DNA of 64,000 nucleotides from Actinomycetes bacterium (GTDB taxonomy: Bacteria > Actinomycetota > Acidimicrobiia > Acidimicrobiales > Microtrichaceae): assembly GCA_029782335.1 (NCBI GenBank), contig JAKOVA010000259.1:1-64000 (forward strand), read 5' to 3'. A model generated the notes under the pieces. The model saw only the letters and a list, made by a program, of their open reading frames with translations. It was not told the origin of the DNA and made no database searches. The translations under genes were made by a program, and so were the position numbers. Numbering within the stretch: position 1 is the stretch's first letter; every line of letters starts with the position of its first letter. Below are positions 1 through 8,930 of this stretch, piece after piece.

Positions 1-1508
1 CGGGCGCGGGCAGCACGCCCGGCGCCACTTCGACGGGTTCCGCCACGAGGGCCGGGGGTGGCGCAACCGCCGCACGGCGACCCGGGGCGGTCGCCGCAGG
101 GAGGGCGTCGAGCGACGCCGCAGCAGGACGGGTGCCCTGTCCCGACCGCAAGATCCAGGTGCCGGCAGACCCGTATTCGCCCAACTGTTATGTGTGGACG
201 AAGGGCGCCGACAACGGCGGTGCCACCGCCCCCGGTGTCACGGCAACCTCGATCAAAGTCGCCGTGCGGATCGGCGCCTTCCTCGACGGCCTGAACAATG
301 CGCTCTCCAAGGCCGCCGGCGCGGCCGACATGGCGGAGACGCCCGAGGTCGTGAAGCGCACGTTCAACGGGCTCATCGACTACCTCCACGCCAAGTACGA
401 GTTCTACGGCCGCAAGATCGAACTGGTCATGTACGGCGGCAAGGGCAACGTGCTCGACGAAGCGCTCGGCGGCGGGAAGGAAGGCGCACAACAGGACGCC
501 CGCTCGGTGGCCAAGGACATCGGGGCGTTCGCCGACGCCAGCGCCGTGACCGTCCCCTACGCCGATGCGCTGGCGCAGCAGGGCATCATCAACATCGGCG
601 CCCCGTACGTCTCGAAGGACTGGCTCCAGAAGCGCCGGCCGTACTCCTGGACGCCCCTCACCGACTGCTCGACGGTCGTGTCCGCCGTCTCGTCCTATTA
701 CATCCGACGTCTCGCCGGTCGGACCGCGGCGTGGGCCGGCGGTGACCTCCAGGGCCAGAAGCGCCGTACCGGGATCATCTCGCCCGAGAACGACTGGTAC
801 CAGGAGTGCGTCAGCGCCGGGGTGAAGGTCCTCAACGACTCCGGCTTCGGCGGCGACCTCGTTGCCCGACTCACCTACCGCCTCGACCTCAACGCCATGC
901 AGAACCAGGCGACCGCCCTGCTGCCCAAGCTCAAGGCAGCTGGCGTCACCACGGTGCTGTGCGGCTGTGATCCGGTGCTGCTGAGTCTCCTCACCGCACA
1001 GGCGAAGCAGCAGAACTACTACCCGGAATGGGTCGAGACCGGCGTCGCCTACAGCGACCAGGATCTCGTGGCCCAGTTGTTCGAACCCTCCGTCTGGAAG
1101 CGTGCCTTCGGCGTCTCCTATGCCGGCAGCACCGTGCCGATCAAGGCGAGCTTCGCCTACCAGGCGTACAAGTCCAGCGGACGCCCCGGCGAGCCGTCGA
1201 TCGGAGCGCAGCTCATCTTCGATCAGCTCCAACTGCTGGCGATCGGGCTCCAGATGGCCGGCCCGAACCTGACGCCGCAGAACTTCGAGTCGGGAATGTT
1301 CGCCTACCTGCCGCGCAGCGGCGTGTCTGGCCGTTGGGACTTCGGCCCCGGCGACTACTCCACCTCGAGTGACGCCCGCGAGATCTACTGGGATCCGAAC
1401 GCCACCTCGATCCAGAACGGCAAGAGGGGCGCCTGGAAGGAATCGTCCAACCAGCGCTTCCCGATCGGCCAGTGGCCCGCCGGCGAACCGAACATCCCCA
1501 AGCCATGA
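1..1508 (+). CDS. ABC transporter substrate-binding protein, branched-chain amino acid/amide type (5' end missing)
   Basis: The frame is open to the left window edge, so the ORF-track GTG at 132 is only an internal codon; the N-terminus, with any lipoprotein signal, lies outside the window. The visible part starts with a Gly/Ser/Thr/Ala-rich linker. It continues as a type-1 periplasmic binding fold (Peripla_BP_6/LivK-like) of about 460 residues, including a CGCDPVLLSLL stretch typical of the second lobe. Such proteins capture branched-chain amino acids, urea or short amides outside the membrane. The stop overlaps the next start (ATGA), and that gene encodes the matching permease and ATPase domains, so the two are translationally coupled. 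The substrate cannot be told from sequence alone. Confidence 0.85.
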   Translation, partial: GAGSTPGATSTGSATRAGGGATAARRPGAVAAGRASSDAAAGRVPCPDRKIQVPADPYSPNCYVWTKGADNGGATAPGVTATSIKVAVRIGAFLDGLNNALSKAAGAADMAETPEVVKRTFNGLIDYLHAKYEFYGRKIELVMYGGKGNVLDEALGGGKEGAQQDARSVAKDIGAFADASAVTVPYADALAQQGIINIGAPYVSKDWLQKRRPYSWTPLTDCSTVVSAVSSYYIRRLAGRTAAWAGGDLQGQKRRTGIISPENDWYQECVSAGVKVLNDSGFGGDLVARLTYRLDLNAMQNQATALLPKLKAAGVTTVLCGCDPVLLSLLTAQAKQQNYYPEWVETGVAYSDQDLVAQLFEPSVWKRAFGVSYAGSTVPIKASFAYQAYKSSGRPGEPSIGAQLIFDQLQLLAIGLQMAGPNLTPQNFESGMFAYLPRSGVSGRWDFGPGDYSTSSDAREIYWDPNATSIQNGKRGAWKESSNQRFPIGQWPAGEPNIPKP

Positions 1509-4500
1509 GCCCCTCGGCACTCCTCGACCGATACGGGTCGCTCCCCAAGTGGGCGCGTGGCCTCGTCTCGGTCGCCCTGCTGCTCGCGGGTTGGGCGGCA
1601 GCGGCGGCGATCCTGCCTCGTGGCGCACCGAGCGAGATCGTCCTCCAGGGTCTGATCCTCGGATCCGCCCAGGCGCTCACCGCCTTCGGCATCATCCTCA
1701 TCTGGCGGGCGAACCGGGTCATCAACTTCGCGGCGACGGCGATGGGTGCGCTCGGCGGCGGTATCGGTGTCCACCTGTTCCGAGAGTGGGGCTGGCCGTA
1801 CGTCGCGAGCGTCCCGATCGGTGTCGTGATGGGCATGATCGTCGGCCTCGGTGTCGAGTTCCTGGTGATCCGCCGGTTCACGAAGTCGTCGCGGCTGGTC
1901 GTGATGGTCGCCACCTTGGGCCTCACCCAACTCCTCGGCGGCCTTGACCTGATCATCGGCGAGAACGTCTTCGGCAACGGATCGCTCTTCAGCGGTTCCT
2001 TCGACACGCCGCTCACCCAGTACACGAAGAACATCGGCTTCGTGCTGTTCAACGGCAATCACCTCTTGATGGGCGTCGTCGCACCACTCGTCGCCGTCGG
2101 GCTGGGCTGGTTCCTGCGCAAGTCCCTCGCCGGCCAAGGCATCCGCGCCGCGGCGGAGAACGCCGAGCGCGCTCGTCTGGTGGGCATCCCGGTCCGCCGC
2201 CTCCAGTCGTTGGTCTGGCTGATCGCCGGCGGTCTCAGTGCCCTGACCCTCGCCCTCAGCGCGCCGGTCTCCGGGCAGATCAACTCCGCCGCCACCGGGC
2301 CAACGCTGCTGCTGCCCGCTCTCGCCGCGGCGGTTGTCGCCCGCATGGAGTCGCTCCCGGTGGCGTTCGGTGCGGCACTCACGCTCGGAGCGATCGACCA
2401 GGTCGCCTACTGGAACACCGACTCGCCCGATCTCACCAACGTCGCGTTCCTGGTGATCATCCTGATCGCCCTGCTAGCACAGCGCGCATCGACCTCGCGG
2501 GCCTTCGACGCGGAATCGGCGTGGCAGGACAACGGCTCGACCCGCCCGATCCCCGCAGCGATGATGCGTCTGCCGGAGGTCCGCGCGGCACTCGTGATCG
2601 GCGGCGCACTGCTTGCCGCCGCCACGGTGCTCGTGCCGCTGTGGGTGTCGGACGGCACCACGACGAGCCTCACGATCATGGTCATCTGGGGGATGGTCGC
2701 GCTGAGCCTCGTGGTGCTCACCGGCTGGAGCGGACAGATCAGCCTCGGCCAGTTCGCCTTCGTCGGAGTCGGCGCGATGGTCACGGGCAACCTGATCATG
2801 CGCACCGACCTCGACCTGTTCCTGGCGCTGGCGCTCGCCGCACTTGCGGGCGGGCTCATCGCGCTCGCGCAGGGAATCCCCGCTCTGCGCATCAATGGCC
2901 CGTTCCTCGGCGTCGTGACACTCGCGTTCGCCGTGGTCTTCGACGCCTACCTCCTGAACCCCAACCACTTCCCGAGCCTCATCCAGACCTCGGTCGACGC
3001 ACCGGTGCTCTTCGAGCGGTTCAGCCTCGACAACGCCCGGACGCTCTTCTATCTCTGCGCGGCGCTGCTCGTGCTGGTGGTGTTGGCGGCTCGTGGCGTG
3101 CGTCGCTCCCGCAGCGGTCGCCTGCTGATCGCGACCCGCGACAACCGCAAGGCGGCCGAAGCGATGGCCGTCTGGTCGAAGCGCCAGACCCTCGCCGGGT
3201 TCCTCTTCGCCGGCATGGTCGCCGGCTTGGCGGGTGGTCTCCACGTGATCGTGCTTCGCGGCATCGGCGTCGGCTCCTACCCCCCGATGCAGAGCATCAC
3301 GGTCTTCTCCATGGCGACCATCGGCGGGCTGGGTTCCATCGGCGGCTCGCTGCTCGGCGCCTTCGGGATGCGCGGTCTCAACGACTGGGTGCCCGGCAAC
3401 ATCCGCCTGATCCTCAACGGCACCGGGATGCTCGTGATCCTGTGGCTCCTGCCCGGCGGCATCGGGCAACTCATGGCGTATGTCCGCGAGTTCGCGCTCC
3501 GGGGAATCGCCCGACGCCGAGGGATGAGCGTGCCGGGCCTCACCGACGTGCACACCCTCGAGGAGCTTCCGTCGGCACCGGCATCGGCGCCTTCGATGAA
3601 CGGGTCCGTCGGCCTCCCGGGTGTCGGACAGCCCGACGGCGTCCCCCAACGGCCACTCATCGAGTGCCGAGACATCGACGTTTCCTACGGCCAGCTCCAG
3701 GTGCTCTTCGGTGTCGACTTCTCGGTCATGCAGGGCGAGATCGTCGCTCTGCTCGGCACCAACGGCGCCGGCAAGTCAACCCTCCTGCGGGCGCTGGTCG
3801 GCTTGACCGCATCGAAGGGCGCCCGGCGGGTGGGAGACGTCGACCTGACGAAGCGGTCGGTCGAACAGGTCTGCACCGACGGCGTGGCACTCATGCCCGG
3901 CGGTCGGTCGATCTTCCCGACGCTGACGGTGACGGAGAACCTGAAGCTCGCCACCTGGACGTTCCGGGGCGACCACGAGCGGATCGCCTCCGACACCGAA
4001 GCGGTGCTCAACCTGTTCCCGGTGTTGCGCACGCGTCTCGATCAGATGGCCGGGAATCTCTCCGGCGGCGAGCAACAGCAGTTGGCGCTCGCCCAGACGC
4101 TGCTGCTGCGGCCCCGGGTGCTGTTGATCGACGAGCTCTCACTGGGCCTCGCGCCGTCGATCGTGGCGCAGCTCATCGAGGTCGTGCGCGCCGTCTGGCG
4201 GAACGGAGCGACCATCGTCATCGTCGAGCAGTCGGTGAATGTGGCGCTGTCGCTCGCGGAACGGGCGGTATTCCTCGAGAAGGGCACCGTGCGATTCGAG
4301 GGCCCGACCCGTGAGCTGCTCGATCGGCCCGACATCCTGCGGTCGGTGTTCATTCACGGCGCTGACGGAGCGGAGGGCGCACACGACGGCGCTGCGAACG
4401 GGCACGACGCGGCAGCCACCAACGGCGCCGCGAACCCCTTCGCGCAGGTTTCGCTCGGTGCCGGGTCGATCGACCTGCGCAACCGTGCGACGGGCACCGT

Positions 4501-5290
4501 CCTCGAGTGCCACGGTGTGGTGAAGCGTTTCGGCGGCATCGTCGCGGTCGATGGTGCCGAGCTGTCGGTGCAGGCCGGCGAGATCGTCGGGCTCATCGGC
4601 CAGAACGGCGCCGGCAAGACGACCCTGCTCGACTGCATCTCGGGGTTCCATTCCATCGACGGCGGTCACATTCGGTTCCGCGGACGCGACATCACCTCGT
4701 GGGCACCCCACGAGCGGGCCTCCGCCGGGTTGGGGCGCTCCTTCCAAGAGGCACGGCTGTTCCCGTCGCTCACGGTCGCCGAGACGGTCGCGGTCGCGCG
4801 CGAGCGCCACGTCGGCTCGCGATCGATGCTCGCCGATGCCATGCGCCAGCCGGCGTCGTTCGAGTCGGAGCTCGAGACGGCACATCGGGTCCGGGAGCTG
4901 TTGGGCTTGTTGGGCCTGCGGGACCACGCCGAGAAGCGCACCTCCGAGTTGTCGACCGGCATGCGCCGAATCGTGGAGTTGGCGTGTCTGTTGGCGGAGG
5001 ATCCGACGGTGCTCTTGTTGGACGAGCCGTCCGCCGGGGTCGCCCAGAAGGAGACCGAGGCGCTCGGCCCGCTGCTCATCCGGATCCGCGACCACACCGG
5101 CGCGGCGCTGGTCATCATCGAGCACGACATGCCGCTGCTCTCCGGCGTCTGCGACACGATGGTCGCCCTCGAGTTGGGCGCGGTCATCGCGTCAGGGACA
5201 CCCGACGAGGTCCTCGCGAACGACCGGGTGATCGCCAGCTACCTCGGTACCGACGACGTCGCGATCAACCGTTCCGGTTCCCTCGCCTGA
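1505..5290 (+). CDS. Four-domain LivH-LivM-LivF-LivG fusion ABC transporter
   Basis: A single 1261-residue polypeptide carries the whole membrane and energising part of a branched-chain amino acid-type importer. Residues ~1-325 are a LivH-like permease and ~350-665 a LivM-like permease. Residues ~718-950 are a LivF-like ATPase: Walker A GTNGAGKS at 751-758, signature LSGGEQQQ near 852, Walker B LLIDELSLG. Residues ~998-1255 are a LivG-like ATPase: Walker A GQNGAGKT near 1032, Walker B LLLDEPSAG, and a degenerate signature ELSTGMR in place of LSGGQ. Ala/Gly/Asn-rich linkers join the ATPases. I chose ATG 1505 over the upstream ORF start at 1472 because it overlaps the binding-protein stop as ATGA. 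Fusions of two or three Liv parts are known in Actinobacteria; all four in one chain is less usual. Confidence 0.93.
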   Translation: MSPSALLDRYGSLPKWARGLVSVALLLAGWAAAAAILPRGAPSEIVLQGLILGSAQALTAFGIILIWRANRVINFAATAMGALGGGIGVHLFREWGWPYVASVPIGVVMGMIVGLGVEFLVIRRFTKSSRLVVMVATLGLTQLLGGLDLIIGENVFGNGSLFSGSFDTPLTQYTKNIGFVLFNGNHLLMGVVAPLVAVGLGWFLRKSLAGQGIRAAAENAERARLVGIPVRRLQSLVWLIAGGLSALTLALSAPVSGQINSAATGPTLLLPALAAAVVARMESLPVAFGAALTLGAIDQVAYWNTDSPDLTNVAFLVIILIALLAQRASTSRAFDAESAWQDNGSTRPIPAAMMRLPEVRAALVIGGALLAAATVLVPLWVSDGTTTSLTIMVIWGMVALSLVVLTGWSGQISLGQFAFVGVGAMVTGNLIMRTDLDLFLALALAALAGGLIALAQGIPALRINGPFLGVVTLAFAVVFDAYLLNPNHFPSLIQTSVDAPVLFERFSLDNARTLFYLCAALLVLVVLAARGVRRSRSGRLLIATRDNRKAAEAMAVWSKRQTLAGFLFAGMVAGLAGGLHVIVLRGIGVGSYPPMQSITVFSMATIGGLGSIGGSLLGAFGMRGLNDWVPGNIRLILNGTGMLVILWLLPGGIGQLMAYVREFALRGIARRRGMSVPGLTDVHTLEELPSAPASAPSMNGSVGLPGVGQPDGVPQRPLIECRDIDVSYGQLQVLFGVDFSVMQGEIVALLGTNGAGKSTLLRALVGLTASKGARRVGDVDLTKRSVEQVCTDGVALMPGGRSIFPTLTVTENLKLATWTFRGDHERIASDTEAVLNLFPVLRTRLDQMAGNLSGGEQQQLALAQTLLLRPRVLLIDELSLGLAPSIVAQLIEVVRAVWRNGATIVIVEQSVNVALSLAERAVFLEKGTVRFEGPTRELLDRPDILRSVFIHGADGAEGAHDGAANGHDAAATNGAANPFAQVSLGAGSIDLRNRATGTVLECHGVVKRFGGIVAVDGAELSVQAGEIVGLIGQNGAGKTTLLDCISGFHSIDGGHIRFRGRDITSWAPHERASAGLGRSFQEARLFPSLTVAETVAVARERHVGSRSMLADAMRQPASFESELETAHRVRELLGLLGLRDHAEKRTSELSTGMRRIVELACLLAEDPTVLLLDEPSAGVAQKETEALGPLLIRIRDHTGAALVIIEHDMPLLSGVCDTMVALELGAVIASGTPDEVLANDRVIASYLGTDDVAINRSGSLA

Positions 5291-5329
5291 GCCCACCCAC
5301 GCCACGCACCCTGTTCGCCGCGTCGACGC

Positions 5330-5353
5330 CATCCCGGATCTCGACCCGGGATG
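5330..5353 (+). terminator. Hairpin downstream of the liv fusion gene
   Basis: An inverted repeat, CATCCCGG / CCGGGATG with an 8-nt loop, lies 40 nt after the stop of the liv fusion gene. It has no T-tract, so it may be an RNA-stabilising 3' hairpin rather than a terminator. The rest of 5291-5561 shows no convincing gene. Confidence 0.3.
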
Positions 5354-5527
5354 GTCGCCGGGTTACCCACGCCACGACGTTGGAGAGGATGCCGGAATCC
5401 CGGCCGGCCCCGAACCTGGCAGGGACGTGCCGGAATCTCGGCTCCAGGCTGCTGAGAACGAGGTCGGGTCCCCGACGAGGCTGCTCCGTTGGCGGCGCGC
5501 CACCGCCGCGGACGGAGCCCGGTATCC

Positions 5528-5549
5528 AATCGGCGACCACACGCCGATT
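5528..5549 (+). other. Perfect 8-bp inverted repeat just upstream of tRNA-Lys
   Basis: AATCGGCG-ACCACA-CGCCGATT is a perfect stem with a 6-nt loop that ends 12 nt before the tRNA. It could be an operator, or a processing hairpin in the pre-tRNA transcript. There is no T-run to make it a clear terminator. Confidence 0.3.
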
Positions 5550-5561
5550 AGCGTGGCGGCC

Positions 5562-5634
5562 GGGCCGTTAGCTCAACGGGTAGAGCAGGGGACTTTTAAT
5601 CCTCAGGCACTGGGTTCGAGCCCCAGACGGCCCA
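5562..5634 (+). tRNA. tRNA-Lys (anticodon TTT)
   Basis: A full cloverleaf folds: acceptor GGGCCGT/ACGGCCC, D stem GCTC/GAGC, anticodon stem GGGGA/TCCTC (one G-U) around loop CTTTTAA, and T stem CTGGG/CCCAG with loop TTCGAGC. The discriminator is A and no CCA is encoded. The next CDS begins only 7 nt downstream, which suggests a tRNA-mRNA dicistron. Confidence 0.96.
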
Positions 5635-5641
5635 CGCTGCG

Positions 5642-7237
5642 ATGACCACCACCGACACGTCGACTGACCCCGCCGCTCCGAACGGGCCGACGGCCGACAG
5701 CCCTGACGACGCCGCGATCCTCGGTCCGAGAGCGCTCGCGGGTGCGCTCATCACCGTTGCCGCTGTTGCCCTCGCCGCACGCTTCGCGCAACCGTCGCCC
5801 ATCTGGGGGCGCGAGGCGGTTGACGTTGCGCTCGCCAACCTGCCACTCGATCGACTTCCCGACGCGCTGCGCCACGCCGGCGGACCGCCGCTGTGGATCG
5901 TGGTCCTCCACGGTTGGGAGGCCGTGGCCGGCACCGGCGACGCCGCGCTGCGGGCACTCTCCGGCATGTTCAGCGTCGCGACCATCCCCGTCGCCTGGAT
6001 GCTCGGCCGCCGGCTCGGCGGTCCTCGAGGCGGCAAGTCGGTCGGGACCTACCTCGCGCTGTTGGCCGCCCTGTCGCCGTGTCTCCTGCGCTACGGGAGC
6101 GATGCCGGGCCGGCGTCGATGGTCATCCTGCTCACGGCACTCGGAGCGGTGTTCCTCCTCGATGTCGTGGCGACACCGACGCCGCTGCGCTTCATCGCTC
6201 TGGCGCTCTGCACCGCCGGCCTCCTCTGGACCGACTACTGGACGGCGACGGTTGTCGCCGGTGCCGCGTTGGCCGTCGGGGCCGTTCGACGGGCCTCACG
6301 TTCAGGCGGCCCCGCGCCCGACCGGCTCCACCGTCGAGCCGCGACCGCAGCACTCGCAGCGATCGCCGCCGGAGCGGCGACGTTCGCGCTGTGGCTTCCC
6401 GTGCTGTGGTTCCAGTTGTCGAAGGCCGGCACACCGTGGGGTGACCGGGTCCGCCCGGCGACGGTGGTGACGACCGCCGTCATGGAACTGAACGGCGGCC
6501 CGACGTTGCTCGTCTTCGTCACGGTTCCCCTGCTCGTGATCGGCATCTTCGGGCGACGCGGCAACGAGCGGTCCGTCAACCTCGATTTCCACGGCAACCC
6601 CGACGCACGCGGCCCCGCCGCGACGCTCGGGGTCGGCTTCGTGCTCGCTGCGGCCCTCAGCCTCGCCACCGGCACGACGTTCGTGTCGGCTGACTCGGTC
6701 GCCTACCTCGTTCCGTACCTGTCGCTCGTCGCACTCGGCGTCGCCCGCTTCACCGGCCGCAGCCGGTGGGTGGCGATCGCGGCGGTTTCGGCGATCTCGA
6801 TCGTCACCTTGTCCGCGGCGTTTGGGGATGCCCGCTCGCAGGTGCGGCCGGCGCTCGACGCGATCGCACAGACCACCGACGGCCCCGGGCTCATCGTCGC
6901 GTGCCCCGATCAGGTTGGCCCGTCGCTGTACCGCTCGGCACCACGCCGGTTCCGGGTACTCCGTTACCCCGACCTCCGCCCGGCCGACGCAATCGACTGG
7001 GTCGGCTACGACGCCAGGATGGCCAACGCCGACCCGACCAGCGTCGCGAGCGAGGTCCGGACGGCTGCCGCGGGACGGCCGGTGTTCGTCGTCATCGGAC
7101 GCGGCTATCGAGGCGGTGGCGGGTGCAGCGGGCTGATCGCCGCACTCGGTGCCCAGTCCGCCGGTCGGATCATCCTCGAAGCCGACGTCGACGAGTACCG
7201 GGAGTCCATGCGCGTCTACGAGTTCCGTGCGCTCTGA
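5642..7237 (+). CDS. Polytopic membrane protein, GT-C (PMT/ArnT-like) glycosyltransferase family
   Basis: This 531-residue protein has many hydrophobic helices. An N-terminal segment of the form LRHAGGPPLWIVVLHGW followed by ALRALSGMFS and a GRRLGG turn is the usual pattern of PMT_2/GT-C enzymes, which move sugars from polyprenyl-phosphate carriers onto lipids, glycans or proteins on the outer membrane face. A soluble C-terminal part (~370-531) follows the last helices. The ATG is 7 nt after tRNA-Lys with no Shine-Dalgarno, so translation may start on a nearly leaderless RNA after tRNA 3' processing. I did not locate a catalytic Asp with certainty, so the donor and acceptor are unknown. Confidence 0.7.
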   Translation: MTTTDTSTDPAAPNGPTADSPDDAAILGPRALAGALITVAAVALAARFAQPSPIWGREAVDVALANLPLDRLPDALRHAGGPPLWIVVLHGWEAVAGTGDAALRALSGMFSVATIPVAWMLGRRLGGPRGGKSVGTYLALLAALSPCLLRYGSDAGPASMVILLTALGAVFLLDVVATPTPLRFIALALCTAGLLWTDYWTATVVAGAALAVGAVRRASRSGGPAPDRLHRRAATAALAAIAAGAATFALWLPVLWFQLSKAGTPWGDRVRPATVVTTAVMELNGGPTLLVFVTVPLLVIGIFGRRGNERSVNLDFHGNPDARGPAATLGVGFVLAAALSLATGTTFVSADSVAYLVPYLSLVALGVARFTGRSRWVAIAAVSAISIVTLSAAFGDARSQVRPALDAIAQTTDGPGLIVACPDQVGPSLYRSAPRRFRVLRYPDLRPADAIDWVGYDARMANADPTSVASEVRTAAAGRPVFVVIGRGYRGGGGCSGLIAALGAQSAGRIILEADVDEYRESMRVYEFRAL

Positions 7238-7330
7238 GCACACCTCTTACCCGGTTCTCAGAATGATGGGTTTGACTGAACCGACGAAACATCCGAAGGT
7301 CTCCCACAAGACCATGGAGGATCCGGGCTG

Positions 7331-8896
7331 ATGAGCCAGGACACGGAACCGACCTACCACTCGACCATCCCGCTCGGGGGCCATCCCGGCCTCGCCACCG
7401 ACTCGACCCGGCAGTTGCCGACGGCCCCGCCCGCGCCGCCGTGGTGGGTGAACGAGCCCGCGGAGGCGACCCAACGGTTCTCCGCGCTGTGGCCGCCCAC
7501 TTCCTCCCACGGCCCGGCGACCGCGATCCTCCCGCAGCCCGCTACCCGTACCGCGCCGTGGGGCAGCACCGAGGCGTTCCGGGCCCCGAGTCCTGCCGAG
7601 CGTGTCGGGCCGGGCGGGCCGGTGCCGCCGCTCGGGGGGTTCGGCGTGCCGCCAACCCCGCCACCCGCCACGCCTCGCCCGCAACGAGGGCCGACCGTCG
7701 CGATGGTGGCGCTCCTCGCCCTGATCGCGATCGTGGTCGGGCTGACCGCCGGAATCACCATCGACCAGGCGATCCAGCGCCACTCCGATGAGCTCGCGGA
7801 TCGTGCGCTGAGCGATCGGGTGGCCCGTAACGGTGCGTCTGACCCCGCGAACCCCACCGACCCGAACACCGTCGACCCCAACACCATCGACCCCGGGAGT
7901 GGGTCCTCCGGCCAGAGCGGCCAGCCGGGGACCACCGAACCGTCGAACCCAGGTGTCGCCCCCACCGCCGAGGAGGCGCAGGACATCGCCGGCGGCATCA
8001 CGCCTGCGCTGGTCAACATCAACACGCAACTCGGTTACCGGGCCGCGGCCGCAGCCGGCACCGGCATGATCCTCACCGCTGACGGCAAGGTGCTCACCAA
8101 CAACCACGTGATCGACGGCTCCACCAAGATCCAGGCCACCGTCGTGGGCACCGGCAAGGTGTACGAGGCGAAGGTGCTCGGCACCGCTCCCACCCTCGAC
8201 GTGGCGCTCATCCAACTCGTCGGAGCTTCCAATCTCCCGACGGTCAAGATCGACCGGAACAAGACCGTCAAGATCGGCGATCCGATCGTCGCCGCCGGCA
8301 ACGCCGGGGGGAAAGGTGGCGACCCGTCCGTCGTGAGCGGCGTGGTCACCGACCTGGGCCAGACCATCACCGCCAGCGACGAGAACGGCGCCAACGTCGA
8401 GACGCTGCACAACCTCATCGAGACGAACGCCCCGATCCGGCCCGGCGACTCCGGTGGCCCGCTCATCGACAGCGCCGGCGCGGTCATCGGCATGAACACC
8501 GCCGCCGCGGCGAGCAACCAGTTCCAGACGGCGGAAAGCGTCGGCTACGCGATCCCGATCGGCGACGCGCTCGACATCGTCCGCAAGATCGAGCGAGGCG
8601 AGGAGTCCGACATCATCCACCTCGGCCTTCCCGGGATCATCGGCGTGCAGGTCATCCCCCAAGGGGGTGCCGCACTCGTGAACGGCGTGGCGGTCGACTC
8701 GCCCGCCGCCGCTGCGGGCATCCAGGCCGGTGACACCATCACCTCGATTGACGGATCGGCCGTCACGACGCCCGACTCGCTCTCCGCGCTGATGGTCAAT
8801 CGCCACCCCGGCGACAAGGTGGAGGTCGGCTGGGTCACCGCGACCGGTGAGCAACGCAGCGCCCGCGTCACCCTCATGGAGGGCCCGGCGAACTGA
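7331..8896 (+). CDS. Membrane-anchored HtrA/DegP-type serine protease with PDZ domain
   Basis: This 521-residue protein has a Pro-rich cytoplasmic N-terminus (~1-120), one transmembrane helix (~123-145) and an Asp/Thr/Pro-rich linker. A trypsin-like domain follows with the triad visible as NNHVIDG (His near 259), LDVAL (Asp near 290) and RPGDSGGPL (Ser near 373). A C-terminal PDZ domain occupies ~425-515 (motif GIQAGDTITSIDG). HtrA proteins degrade or refold damaged extracytoplasmic proteins, and PDZ binding of C-termini activates them. The start is supported by GGAGGA 8 nt upstream of ATG. The gene stands alone with a 93-nt leader and no clear sigma site. Confidence 0.95.
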   Translation: MSQDTEPTYHSTIPLGGHPGLATDSTRQLPTAPPAPPWWVNEPAEATQRFSALWPPTSSHGPATAILPQPATRTAPWGSTEAFRAPSPAERVGPGGPVPPLGGFGVPPTPPPATPRPQRGPTVAMVALLALIAIVVGLTAGITIDQAIQRHSDELADRALSDRVARNGASDPANPTDPNTVDPNTIDPGSGSSGQSGQPGTTEPSNPGVAPTAEEAQDIAGGITPALVNINTQLGYRAAAAAGTGMILTADGKVLTNNHVIDGSTKIQATVVGTGKVYEAKVLGTAPTLDVALIQLVGASNLPTVKIDRNKTVKIGDPIVAAGNAGGKGGDPSVVSGVVTDLGQTITASDENGANVETLHNLIETNAPIRPGDSGGPLIDSAGAVIGMNTAAAASNQFQTAESVGYAIPIGDALDIVRKIERGEESDIIHLGLPGIIGVQVIPQGGAALVNGVAVDSPAAAAGIQAGDTITSIDGSAVTTPDSLSALMVNRHPGDKVEVGWVTATGEQRSARVTLMEGPAN

Positions 8897-8930
8897 CCGG
8901 AGTCGAGCCGTCGATGAGCGATGATGCGGT

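Noticed and set aside
2521-4314. 597-codon ORF overlapping the liv fusion in another frame
   Set aside because: Arg/Pro/His-rich shadow of the LivM/LivF coding frame, which has Walker and permease motifs.
5528-5549. Rho-independent terminator before tRNA-Lys
   Set aside because: The stem is perfect but no T-run follows, so I list it only as an inverted repeat.
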